From JAHEJJ01 sp965212205 (GTDB lineage Bacteria > Bacteroidota > Bacteroidia > Flavobacteriales > Flavobacteriaceae): 64,000 bases of DNA. Shown piece by piece: positions 1 to 9,009 of the stretch. Numbering within the stretch: the first letter of the stretch is position 1; each line of letters starts with the position of its first letter. Location of the stretch: positions 1 through 64,000 of the forward strand of contig CBDBUX010000018.1 of NCBI GenBank assembly GCA_965212205.1, given 5' to 3'. The notes under the pieces were generated by a model. The model did no database searches, was not told the origin of the DNA, and saw only the letters and a list, made by a program, of their open reading frames with translations. A program made the position numbers and the translations under genes.

Positions 1-933
1 GTGAGGTCCAGTTTTTGATTTCTTCTTTGAAGGTTCCATCCTGATTGTTGATGTAGAGGTAATCCCTCTCGTAAAAATCGTTGGAGACATAGATATCCGG
101 ATATAGATCCTTATTGATATCGGTAATCATCACTCCAAGTCCGAATCCGATGAGGCTTCCATAAATACCGGCCTCCTCGCTTACATCCACAAAAGTACCG
201 TCACGGTTTTCCAGTAACATATCACCTACTCCACGGAAAATGTGTGGTACTCCCTCCCAATCCTGTGCCCGAACTTCACGCTGCTCGGCATAACCAAGGC
301 TACTTACGGGAATGTTGCTATTGTTGAGAATATAAGCATCGAGATCCCCGTCTTTGTCGTAGTCGAAAAAAACTGGCGTGCGTTGAAAAGCCCGTTTTTG
401 CGAGGTTATATTGGCTGGCACTTTCGGTAAAGGTCAGATCGCCATTGTTGATGTATAAATCATTATCATGATTGTTTCCTTCCAGATTGCCGGCATTGCT
501 CACATAGATATCTAACCATCCATCGGAATTTACGTCGACCATGAGTACTCCTGTAGACCAGGGTTTAGCGCCCAATACTCCAGCTTGTTCAGAAATATCT
601 TCAAAAGTCATATCTCCTTTGTTGAGGTATAGACGATTGGGTTCCATATTCCCTGTGAGGTAAATGTCTGCCAAGCCGTCGTTATTGATATCTCCAATGG
701 CCACCCCTCCGCCGTTGTAAAAGTTGCGGTACTTGAAAATATTAAAGTCCTTCTGATTTTCAACTTTGTTTACAAAATCGATCCCCGTTTCACTAGCGCT
801 GAGCAGCGTAAAAAGAGTGCCTGACTGATCAGATTTTGTCCCCTCTTCTTTTTTTTGGATCACAAGAAACAGCCAAAACCAAAATCAGTATTAGTACAGA
901 CAGTCTTTGCCTTCTCTTCTTAATCATGTTCAT
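1..933 (-). pseudogene. VCBS/FG-GAP repeat lipoprotein (ASPIC-UnbV type paralogue), frameshifted twice and cut by the window edge
   Basis: This is the N-terminal part of a second beta-propeller-type VCBS/FG-GAP protein. The rest lies beyond base 1. From ATG 933 (or 927) the frame gives a lipoprotein signal ending in the lipobox LAVSC, then it shifts at an A8 run (849-856). The next frame carries calcium-loop repeats such as DINNDGLADIY and DVNSDGWLDIY, then shifts again at a 7-base run (366-372). The third frame resumes with FDYDKDGDLDAY and runs to base 1. The neighbouring paralogue at 920-4228 has the matching uninterrupted sequence (AAFFDYDLDGDLDMY), so both shifts are each explained by one extra base. 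The ATG overlaps the end of the upstream gene (ATGAACATGATTAA), which suggests translational coupling. Either the gene is decaying or the reads carry homopolymer errors. The predicted site is an exported, lipid-anchored surface protein; its ligand is unknown. Confidence 0.8.
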
Positions 934-3900
934 CAATTGTTTTAGGTATAAGGACCGGGAAGTCATTATTTTTCCCGATCAGGTAATATTCTTTGTTCTG
1001 AATCTTAATTTTGTTCAGGTTCCTTACCGGACCTGATGCATGGAGTACACGATCGCTTACCCACCTTAGTCCACCATTTCCATCGTTCTGCAAAATTAAG
1101 CCATGTGAGGCATCCATGCTACCGAGTTGTGTACTTATTTCATGGTTATTTCCTATCAGAAGGATATCGGGATACCCATCTGCATTGAGGTCATCGAAAG
1201 AGATATCTCTAATGGTTGATGCCTGGGTAATACGTGGCAGCTTTCGTGCTATAAACCTGCCAGTTCCGTCGTTTTCAAAATAATGAGAAGCAAGCGTATA
1301 TGCGGTTTTGTGTTCTGCTTCTGCTAATTTCTCACGGCCAAAGAGTTGTTCCAATGAAGCACCGGCGTACTGCTTGTACGAGAGGTAGTCTTTGTTCAGA
1401 AATGGCATTTGCTTAACGAGTTCGTCTTTCGAAGCCAGCGCTGTTTCCCGCTCTTGTTGGAAATAAGTCACCAGGGTTTCGGTGCTTCCATTATTATCAA
1501 AATCCTGGCGATAGAGCGATACCGGCTCTGAGGTTGATGCTTTTAGCAGGCTATTTTCTCCGAAATTACCTGCTATCATATCTATATCGCCATCGAGATC
1601 AAAGTCCGTAGCCGCAATAGACCACCACCATCCGTGGGTCTCTTCCAGGCCGTTTTCTTTCTGGAGTATCAATTTGTCGCCTGAGTTTAAAAATACAAGC
1701 ACTGGCATCCACTGCCCGGCAGCGATCAGATCTGGAAAACCATTATTATCCATATCAACCCAGTTGATATCCTTAACATTTCCACAGAATTGAAATTCGG
1801 AAGCAAATTCATTTGTGATATTTCTAAAAGATCCTGTGCCATCATTTTCGAAAATATATTGCTCAGGGGTTTTTCCAAATTCCCAGGGCACCAGATCGGA
1901 GGAGATAGTGATGTCTAAATCACCATCTTTGTCGAAATCCATTGCCGCAACCTTAGAGGCGTTTACACTGATATTTTGAAATTCGTCTGGGTCATTGAAG
2001 AATATTCCATTTTTATTGCGGTAGAATCTGGGCCTGAGTTCCTCTCCTTCGCGATATTCATTCCCGCCGCTCACCACAAGGAGATCCTGCCAGCCATCAT
2101 TGTCGGCATCAAAGAATATGGCGGAAATATCTTCACTTTTTTCATCCCTAACGAACAGACTATCCTGATGGGAGGTAAATTTCCCATCAACGTTCTGAAT
2201 AAAGAAGGCAGAAGCCTGCCGTTTAGCACCACCGATAAAAATATCATCGAGATTATCATTGTTCAGGTCTCCTATTGCCATGGCCGGACCTTCATTTGTG
2301 CTGGCAAACGGAATCAATGGGTTTCGGTTGAATTCGATTGATATCTGATCTTTGTGGTTGTAGCGGATTAAAGTATCACGGGCCGTAACTGCTATCGAAG
2401 AATGCCTCGACGGCAGGAAATCTGCATTTAAAACAGCATCCTCGATATTTATGGTTAATCGTTGGTTGGGACTGATATTGCTCAATATCTGCTTTTGTCC
2501 TGTAGGCCAGTTGATTTTTATCGAATCAATTTTTGCCCCGATACCTAATCCGAAATGAAGTACTGGTGGCATCGACGATAAATAACCTCTTGTGATAAAA
2601 TTTTCTTCAACATGAAGACCGGTAGATGTATATACTTCTGCCCTTACTCCAATTCCATGAGGGTTGGTTTCGTGACCTTTAAAACTCAATTGTATAAATG
2701 AACCAGAATCGTCTGTTTTGTTCTCCAGGATATAAGCCTCTTCATTCACGTTATTTACAACCAGGTCTAGATCTCCATCCAGATCAAGGTCGGCATATAC
2801 CGATCCATTGCTAAAGGAAGGTTGGGGATCGAGCCAGTCTTTGGAGACATCTTCAAATTGGAGACTTCCCGTATTCTTATAAAAATAATTAGGCACCCTG
2901 GTTTCCGGAATTTTAGCGATCAGGCTCATTTCGGCTTCCGTCATTCCGCGATCGATACTGCGTTGAATTTCTTCATTAGAAATAAAATTGACAAAATCCA
3001 TATCGTTAGTGGCACCTTTAATGCCGTTGGAAATGAAGAGATCTTTCAATCCGTCATTGTCATAGTCGGCCAGAAGCGCGCTCCACGACCATTCCGTAGC
3101 TGCTATACCCGATAAATGCCCAATTTCACTAAAGGTTGCGTCGCCTAGATTAAGGTGCAGTGTATTCTGCATATACTGTGGCGCATAGCCATTGTTCAGG
3201 TAGTACTGATAGGTGGGGAAAGCATATTCCAGCCCCGAGGCTTTATAAGTCTCCAGATTTTCTGGCAGCATATCAAGTGAAACGATATCTATGAGGCCAT
3301 CGTTGTTGATATCGGCCAGATCATTACCCATCGAAAAATGGGTAGTATGTCCCAGACGCGATGGATCCCGGGAGATAATTTCCTTAAAAGTACCGTCCTG
3401 GTTATTGAGATAGAGGTAGTCATTTTCGAAAAAATCGTTCCCCACATAGACGTCGGGAAAACCATCATTATTGAGATCTCCTATGCCCAACCCCAAACCA
3501 TAGCCGATTTTACCCTGATAGATCCCCGCTTCCTCCGATATATCGAGGTATAGTCCCTGATCGTTTCTAAAGAGACGATCGCCAGAGATCGTATCAAATT
3601 CGTTTCTTTGAGTTCCCCTGCCATACGCCCTGTTCGGATGAACAGAATGGTTAAGCAGGTACATATCGAGGTCCCCGTCCAGGTCGTAGTCAAAAAATGC
3701 AGCCTGAGTAGAGAGGCCCGAAAAATCGAGATTATATGCCGCCGCATTTTCCCGGTATATAGGGATGCCTGCTTCATCGTTACCCTGATTTACATAAAGT
3801 AGATTTCGTCCTGCTAAAGAGCGGTAGCCACTGGCTTTACAGATATAGATATCTAGCAAGCCATCGGAATTGATATCTACATAGGTGACCCCTGTAGACC

Positions 3901-4228
3901 AGGAATCCTGGTCTTTCATCCCAGCTGCCGCGGTGATATCCAGGAATTTCATTCCTCCCTGATTCAGATATAGCTTATCTGGCCCTTGATTGGAAGTAAA
4001 AAATAAGTCGGTCTTACCATCATTATTGAAATCAGCTGCGGCCACACCTGCACCATTATAGTAATATAGGTAAGTAAGAATATTAAGCTCTGGAGTCATA
4101 TTAAGGGCGTTCCGAAATTCGATCCCTGTATGAGCAGAAGACAATTTAATAAAGCGTTTTGGCTCCTTTCTATCGCAGGCGATCAGGAGTAAACAAATGC
4201 AAGTGATAATCCCGAAAAATCGTACCAT
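920..4228 (-). CDS. VCBS/FG-GAP repeat lipoprotein with ASPIC/UnbV domain
   Basis: A protein of about 1100 residues with a lipoprotein signal (MVRFFGIITCICLLLIAC, lipobox LIAC). The start at 4228 is preferred to an in-frame ATG at 4285 because it puts the signal peptide at the N-terminus. Repeats with the calcium-binding pattern DxNxDGxxD (DFNNDGKTDLF, DINSDGLLDIY, DLNNDGFPDVY and more) fill roughly residues 50-430. An ASPIC/UnbV-type domain follows at about 510-590 (GVRAEVY, FGLG, WPTGQ), and a second propeller-like block of repeats runs to the C-terminus. Such proteins are exported and thought to bind ligands or polysaccharide at the cell surface, but no reaction is established. The gene follows the sugar symporter by about 124 bases and overlaps the next paralogue, so it may be the tail of the xylose transcription unit. 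The family assignment is firm. A role in xylose or glycan capture is inferred from position only. Confidence 0.88.
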   Translation of the reverse strand: MVRFFGIITCICLLLIACDRKEPKRFIKLSSAHTGIEFRNALNMTPELNILTYLYYYNGAGVAAADFNNDGKTDLFFTSNQGPDKLYLNQGGMKFLDITAAAGMKDQDSWSTGVTYVDINSDGLLDIYICKASGYRSLAGRNLLYVNQGNDEAGIPIYRENAAAYNLDFSGLSTQAAFFDYDLDGDLDMYLLNHSVHPNRAYGRGTQRNEFDTISGDRLFRNDQGLYLDISEEAGIYQGKIGYGLGLGIGDLNNDGFPDVYVGNDFFENDYLYLNNQDGTFKEIISRDPSRLGHTTHFSMGNDLADINNDGLIDIVSLDMLPENLETYKASGLEYAFPTYQYYLNNGYAPQYMQNTLHLNLGDATFSEIGHLSGIAATEWSWSALLADYDNDGLKDLFISNGIKGATNDMDFVNFISNEEIQRSIDRGMTEAEMSLIAKIPETRVPNYFYKNTGSLQFEDVSKDWLDPQPSFSNGSVYADLDLDGDLDLVVNNVNEEAYILENKTDDSGSFIQLSFKGHETNPHGIGVRAEVYTSTGLHVEENFITRGYLSSMPPVLHFGLGIGAKIDSIKINWPTGQKQILSNISPNQRLTINIEDAVLNADFLPSRHSSIAVTARDTLIRYNHKDQISIEFNRNPLIPFASTNEGPAMAIGDLNNDNLDDIFIGGAKRQASAFFIQNVDGKFTSHQDSLFVRDEKSEDISAIFFDADNDGWQDLLVVSGGNEYREGEELRPRFYRNKNGIFFNDPDEFQNISVNASKVAAMDFDKDGDLDITISSDLVPWEFGKTPEQYIFENDGTGSFRNITNEFASEFQFCGNVKDINWVDMDNNGFPDLIAAGQWMPVLVFLNSGDKLILQKENGLEETHGWWWSIAATDFDLDGDIDMIAGNFGENSLLKASTSEPVSLYRQDFDNNGSTETLVTYFQQERETALASKDELVKQMPFLNKDYLSYKQYAGASLEQLFGREKLAEAEHKTAYTLASHYFENDGTGRFIARKLPRITQASTIRDISFDDLNADGYPDILLIGNNHEISTQLGSMDASHGLILQNDGNGGLRWVSDRVLHASGPVRNLNKIKIQNKEYYLIGKNNDFPVLIPKTIDEHD

Positions 4229-4352
4229 ACCCCAGCCAAAAAATCGCAGCGCAAGATACGGAAACTCCGGTGAATAATGAATCAATAGCTCGTTTATGTT
4301 TGGTTTTTAACCTCGCTTTAAGAGCGTTATAACTCCGTTTTATTTAAGGTTT

Positions 4353-6005
4353 TTAATTCCAGAACATGGCATAGATGGCGGCGATGATGATCAGGGCGGC
4401 AAAAGCGCCAATGTTGAATTTAGGACTGGTTTTAAAGAGTTCTTTGGTAAGCGGGATTCCTTTTGGATCTTCCTCCCCCTTGTTCTGTGCAAGGCTAACA
4501 AGAACGATAACCCCCATAGTTAATAGTGTGGTATAGCCCATCTGATCTAAGAATGGTATATCGACAAAAAATGGGTTATCAGACCAACCGTTCTGACCAA
4601 CTTTAAAGTAAAGCGCTATTGGTATAGATGTAAGTGCACCAATAATGGCTGCTTTATTAGTCGTTTTCTTCCAGAAAAGGCCCATAATAAAAACCGCAAG
4701 TATTCCTGGGCTCACCAAGCCGGTGTACTCCTGAATGAATTGAAATGCCTGGTCTATCCCTCCTAGTAGTGGTGCCATAATACAAGCGATAACCAAGGCC
4801 ACGGCCGCAGATAAACGGCCTACGTTTACAGTCCGTTTATCTGAGGCATTTATGTTTATATACTGGCGATAGATATCCATCGTAAAAATCGTAGATGTAG
4901 AATTCAGCATAGAGGCCAGAGAGGACACCACCGCAGCTGCCAAAGCTGCAAAGGCAACACCTTTTAACCCTACAGGAAGAAATTGCAGCAACCATGGATA
5001 GGCCTTGTCGGCTTGGGCCAACGACGGAACATTACTCATCGCCATGTCTCCAAGTCTGTCCATAATACCTGGATCATTAACCATTACATACGCAGCTATC
5101 CCCGGAATTACAACGATAAATGGAATGATAATTTTTAGAAATGCTGCAAAAACAATCCCTTTTTGAGACTCACGCAACGATTTGGCGGCCAATGTCCTTT
5201 GAATGATGTATTGATTAAAACCCCAGTAGTAAAGATTCGCCACCCATAGTCCTCCTACGAGTACGCCCAAACCGGGAAGATTTTTATATTCGGGGTTAGA
5301 TTTGTCTAGGATCATAACAAACTTTTCAGGTACGGCTTGGTATATGTTCTTCATACCAGTCCATATGCCTTGTCCGCCAGAAACGGCATCGAGCGCCAGA
5401 TAAGATGTGATCAATCCGCCTAACACCAAAAAGACAACCTGGATAACATCGGTCCACGCTACGGCCGAAAGCCCGCCATAGAGAGAATATGCTGCGGCAA
5501 ACATAGACAGACCTATTACCCCATAAACCATGGGAATTCCCATGATAGTTTCGAGGGCCAGCGCACCAAGGTAAAGTACAGATGCCAGGTTGACAAAAAC
5601 ATAAAGAGCGATCCAAAATACCGCCAGGATGGTTTTCAGATTGGTGGAGTAACGCTTTTCTACAAACTCCGGAATGGTATAAAGACCTTTATCTATAAAT
5701 ATGGGAAGGAAAAACTTGCCGACAATAAGAAGGGTAATCGCAGCCATCCATTCATAGGAAGCGATGGCAAGTCCTACGGCAAATCCCGACCCCGACATCC
5801 CAATGAACTGTTCAGCCGAGATGTTCGCAGCGATCAGCGAGGCACCAATAGCCCACCACGGAAGTGATTTACCCGCAAGGAAATAGTCTTCCGCATTTTT
5901 TTGATGTCCTTTCTTATCTCGGGAAACGTAGAGCCCCACACCCAGGATTAGGCAGGCGTAGGCGATAAAAATGAAATAGTCCCAAAATCCGAAAGAAGAA
6001 GTCAT
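4353..6005 (-). CDS. Sodium/sugar symporter, SSS family (vSGLT-like)
   Basis: A 550-residue polytopic inner-membrane protein with about 14 hydrophobic segments. It belongs to the solute:sodium symporter family. The N-terminal part contains AEDYFLAGKSLPWWAIGAS and the stretch IAANISAEQFIGMSGSGFA followed by a SYEW motif. This closely recalls the Vibrio galactose transporter vSGLT, in which the Gln and Glu of these motifs contact the sugar. Sodium-coupled uptake of a monosaccharide is therefore the likely role. Xylose is the best guess, because the gene lies 84 bases downstream of xylose isomerase on the same strand, though galactose or glucose cannot be excluded. It probably takes monosaccharide released in the periplasm and feeds the adjacent isomerase and kinase. 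There is no sign of truncation. Confidence 0.9.
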   Translation of the reverse strand: MTSSFGFWDYFIFIAYACLILGVGLYVSRDKKGHQKNAEDYFLAGKSLPWWAIGASLIAANISAEQFIGMSGSGFAVGLAIASYEWMAAITLLIVGKFFLPIFIDKGLYTIPEFVEKRYSTNLKTILAVFWIALYVFVNLASVLYLGALALETIMGIPMVYGVIGLSMFAAAYSLYGGLSAVAWTDVIQVVFLVLGGLITSYLALDAVSGGQGIWTGMKNIYQAVPEKFVMILDKSNPEYKNLPGLGVLVGGLWVANLYYWGFNQYIIQRTLAAKSLRESQKGIVFAAFLKIIIPFIVVIPGIAAYVMVNDPGIMDRLGDMAMSNVPSLAQADKAYPWLLQFLPVGLKGVAFAALAAAVVSSLASMLNSTSTIFTMDIYRQYININASDKRTVNVGRLSAAVALVIACIMAPLLGGIDQAFQFIQEYTGLVSPGILAVFIMGLFWKKTTNKAAIIGALTSIPIALYFKVGQNGWSDNPFFVDIPFLDQMGYTTLLTMGVIVLVSLAQNKGEEDPKGIPLTKELFKTSPKFNIGAFAALIIIAAIYAMFWN

Positions 6006-6089
6006 TATGGTATTGGTTAAAGTTGGTCAATCGGAATCTATAAAATATAGGCAACAATAGAAGTTATAGGTTCGGCTCTAAGAATTCTG

Positions 6090-7415
6090 CTAAATGTATT
6101 GATTGACGATATTTTCAAAGAGTTCCTGTTTTCCGCTGCGTAATTCTGGCTCCTGTGCTTCGAGTGCGATCTCATATAAATCCCCAAGAGCGAGTTTACC
6201 GTCTTCAAAACTCTTTCCATCGCCCTGATCGAAAGAATTATAACGTTCTTTTCGGAGCAAGGTATAGGGGGAAGAAGTTATGATCTGCTCGGCGATGATC
6301 AATGCCCTGGCAAAGGTATCTGCACCACCGATATGAGCGTAAAAAATATCTGCAGGATCTGTAGAATTTCGTCTGAGTTTGGCATCGAAATTAACACCAC
6401 CACCCTGAAGGCCTCCTACCTGAAGCAGTATTAGCATGGCTTCAGTTACTTCGGTGATATTGTTTGGGAATTGATCGGTGTCCCAACCGTTTTGATAGTC
6501 TCCCCGGTTAGCATCTATGCTGCCCAACATGCCGTGAGAAGCCGCTACTTCTAACTCGTGTGCAAAAGAATGACTAGCCAGCGTGGCATGGTTTACTTCG
6601 ATATTGAGTTTAAAATCGTTTTCCAAACCATAGTGATGAAGGAATCCAATAACGGTCGCCGCATCGAAATCATATTGATGCTTCATGGGTTCCATAGGTT
6701 TGGGCTCGATAAAAAAGGTTCCGTCAAAGCCGGCTTTACGAGCATAGTCGCGCGCCATAGCCAGGAATTGACCCATATGATCGAGCTCTCTTTTCATATC
6801 GGTATTTAGCAAAGACATATAACCTTCACGGCCTCCCCAGAAAACATAATTTTCACCATTAAGCTCTATAGTAGCATCGAGTGCTAATTTGATCTGTGCA
6901 CCGGCCCTGGCCACAACATTAAAATCGGGATTCGTCGCAGCGCCATTCATATATCGGGGATTCGAAAAGCAATTTGCTGTACCCCAAAGAAGTTTCACGC
7001 CTGTTTCCTGCATCTTGCCTTTTATATATTCCACGATCCTGGCCAGTCTCGATTCTGATTCTTTTAGAGAACGCCCTTCTCGTATGAGATCGAAGTCATG
7101 GAAACAGAAATAATCAAATCCCATCTTTTCGATAAATTCAAAAGCGGCATCGGCCTTTGCCTTCGCGGCTTCCATCGGGTCTGAGGGTAAATCCCATAGC
7201 TGTTGAAGGGTTCCGGGACCAAACGGATCTGCCCCTGTGCCGCAAAATGAATGCCAATAGGCAACGGCAAATTTGAGATGATCGCGCATACTTTTCCCCC
7301 CAATCAACTGGTCGGGATTATAGTATTTGAATGAAAGAGGATTATCCGAATCTTTTCCCTCAAATGGTATTTTTCCAATTTTTTCGTAATATTCAGTCTT
7401 ATTTTTTAAGGCCAT
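6090..7415 (-). CDS. xylA: Xylose isomerase
   Basis: Converts D-xylose to D-xylulose in the cytoplasm using two divalent metal ions. The 441-residue length is usual for the longer class II enzymes. Visible active-site motifs include CFHDFDL (catalytic His/Asp pair), VFWGGREGY, FIEPKPMEPMKHQYDFD, IEVNHATLASHSFAHE and SIDANRGD with the downstream GWDTDQFP metal ligands. ATG 7415 follows the xylulokinase stop with a single base between them, so the two genes are almost certainly cotranscribed and translationally linked. The sugar symporter follows downstream. The order kinase-isomerase-symporter gives a complete route from imported xylose to xylulose 5-phosphate. Confidence 0.97.
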   Translation of the reverse strand: MALKNKTEYYEKIGKIPFEGKDSDNPLSFKYYNPDQLIGGKSMRDHLKFAVAYWHSFCGTGADPFGPGTLQQLWDLPSDPMEAAKAKADAAFEFIEKMGFDYFCFHDFDLIREGRSLKESESRLARIVEYIKGKMQETGVKLLWGTANCFSNPRYMNGAATNPDFNVVARAGAQIKLALDATIELNGENYVFWGGREGYMSLLNTDMKRELDHMGQFLAMARDYARKAGFDGTFFIEPKPMEPMKHQYDFDAATVIGFLHHYGLENDFKLNIEVNHATLASHSFAHELEVAASHGMLGSIDANRGDYQNGWDTDQFPNNITEVTEAMLILLQVGGLQGGGVNFDAKLRRNSTDPADIFYAHIGGADTFARALIIAEQIITSSPYTLLRKERYNSFDQGDGKSFEDGKLALGDLYEIALEAQEPELRSGKQELFENIVNQYI

Positions 7416-7416
7416 T

Positions 7417-8901
7417 TTATGGTGATTTTAAAATAGTATTAAGTCCTTCTTTCCAAAACGCATACTTTTCCATCAATGCAGAAGAAGACGTTTCTGGCGT
7501 ATAATCTTTTACAAAATCCTGTTCACTGAGTTGGGCACTGAATGTATCGAACTCTCCGGTGTGCAAAGTACAGGCCCGAGCAGCTCCAACGGCTCCTGTA
7601 GTTTTGTACACTTCTATGGAAGACCCAAAGAGGGTTGCCACCATCTGTGCAAATAACTCGGATCTGAAAAGATTATCGTATCCTGTCTTGATGGTATGAG
7701 GATTAACGTCATCTCGACGCATGATCTCCATACCATAGGCAAAAGAAAAGGCGATGCCTTCGAGTGCAGCCCGGCATAGGTGCGCTTTGGTATGGATATT
7801 GAAATTCACCGAGTCTATTCTGGCGCCGATGTCCCTGTTATTGAGCATGCGTTCCGGGCCATTTCCAAAAGGATAGATGCACAGGCCGTCAGATCCTGGA
7901 ACCACATCTATAGCGGCTTTATTCATTTCTTCGTAGGATGCAAAATCCAGGGTATTGCGTAACCATCGATACAGGATTCCGGTTCCATTGATACAGAGCA
8001 GTTTCCCAATCCTGGTCTTTTCTTTGCTGTGGTTTACGTGAGCAAAGTTATTTACTCTTGTGAATTCCTGCACAGACAAAGAATCAGTGACAGCATATAC
8101 CACACCCGATGTGCCACCAGTCGCAGCCACCTCCCCGGGATCCAATACATTTAATGAAAGCGCGTTGTTAGGTTGATCGCCGGCTCGGTAGAGTATTGGA
8201 GTACCTTTTTTCAGACCTGAAGCTTTAGCGCCTTCTTCACAAACCCTGGCTTGCACCGAGAACGTATCGACGACATCAGGAACGAGTTGTTGGTCTATTT
8301 CGTAATAGTCTAAAAGGAAATTGGCTATTTCGTCCGATTTAAAATCCCAGAAGACACCTTCTGAAAGTCCTGCTACTGTCGTATTTATGGTACCCGAGAA
8401 CTTATAGGCGATATAGTCGCCGGGAAGCATTATTTTGAAAATCTTGTTATAAAGTGGCTTTTCATTTTTAGCTAACCATCTCAGCTTGGAGGCCGTAAAA
8501 TTTCCGGGAGCATTCAGCAATTGATTACTACATTTTTCGGCACCCAGTTGTTCTAAGGCCTTCTTCCCGGTTTCAACGGCACGGCCATCGCACCAGATAA
8601 TACTATTTCGAAGTGGAAGGCCATTCTTCCCCACAACGACCAGGCCATGCATTTGGTAGGCTATCCCGATGCCGGTTATGTTAGCAGGATCAATTCCGGA
8701 TTTTGATAAAAGCGCATGGGTAACCGAACAGACAATATTCCACCAGATGTCGGGATCTTGTTCTGCCCAGCCAGGTTTGAGTGAGATCATTCCCATTTCA
8801 GTCTTGGGCTGTTGCACAAGAGCAATCACTTTACCGCTGAGGCATTCTACCAAAGCGCCCTTTACCGACGAGCTGCCTATATCATAGCCGATATAATACA
8901 T
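7417..8901 (-). CDS. xylB: Xylulokinase, FGGY family
   Basis: Phosphorylates D-xylulose to xylulose 5-phosphate, which enters the pentose phosphate pathway. The protein has about 494 residues, normal for FGGY carbohydrate kinases. The N-terminal nucleotide-binding loop reads YIGYDIGSSSVKGALVE. A second ATPase-domain signature is AGDQPNNALSLNVLDPGE with the putative catalytic Asp in AGDQ, followed by ATGGTSGVVYAV. I chose ATG 8901 over a TTG three codons upstream (8910) because the family begins directly at this beta strand. A strong hairpin terminator (8963-8986) separates it from susD, so the gene probably has its own promoter or depends on read-through. Substrate assignment rests on the adjacent xylose isomerase; FGGY kinases for other ketoses look similar. 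Confidence 0.93.
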   Translation of the reverse strand: MYYIGYDIGSSSVKGALVECLSGKVIALVQQPKTEMGMISLKPGWAEQDPDIWWNIVCSVTHALLSKSGIDPANITGIGIAYQMHGLVVVGKNGLPLRNSIIWCDGRAVETGKKALEQLGAEKCSNQLLNAPGNFTASKLRWLAKNEKPLYNKIFKIMLPGDYIAYKFSGTINTTVAGLSEGVFWDFKSDEIANFLLDYYEIDQQLVPDVVDTFSVQARVCEEGAKASGLKKGTPILYRAGDQPNNALSLNVLDPGEVAATGGTSGVVYAVTDSLSVQEFTRVNNFAHVNHSKEKTRIGKLLCINGTGILYRWLRNTLDFASYEEMNKAAIDVVPGSDGLCIYPFGNGPERMLNNRDIGARIDSVNFNIHTKAHLCRAALEGIAFSFAYGMEIMRRDDVNPHTIKTGYDNLFRSELFAQMVATLFGSSIEVYKTTGAVGAARACTLHTGEFDTFSAQLSEQDFVKDYTPETSSSALMEKYAFWKEGLNTILKSP

Positions 8902-8962
8902 CTTTTTCAATGGTTAATTGTATAAGTAAGATATTCTATTTGTGAGGATAAGACAAATAAAA

Positions 8963-8986
8963 AACCCCGGCCAACTGGCCGGGGTT
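8963..8986 (-). terminator. Strong rho-independent terminator after susD
   Basis: A perfect GC-rich inverted repeat (AACCCCGGCC, loop AACT, GGCCGGGGTT) is followed on the minus strand by a T-rich run (TTTTTTATTTG). It lies between the susD stop (9010) and the xylB start (8901). It should end most susC-susD transcripts, or act as an attenuator that keeps the downstream xyl genes at a lower level. Confidence 0.9.
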
Positions 8987-9009
8987 CCAAAGTATAATTT
9001 GAATTTTTA

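Noticed and set aside
4286..4352. Possible small hairpin (CGCT/AGCG) between symporter and VCBS genes
   Set aside because: Only four base pairs and no T tract in the right direction.
6038..6050. AT-rich dyad CTATA-AAA-TATAG before the symporter gene
   Set aside because: Short and of low complexity, likely by chance in AT-rich spacer.
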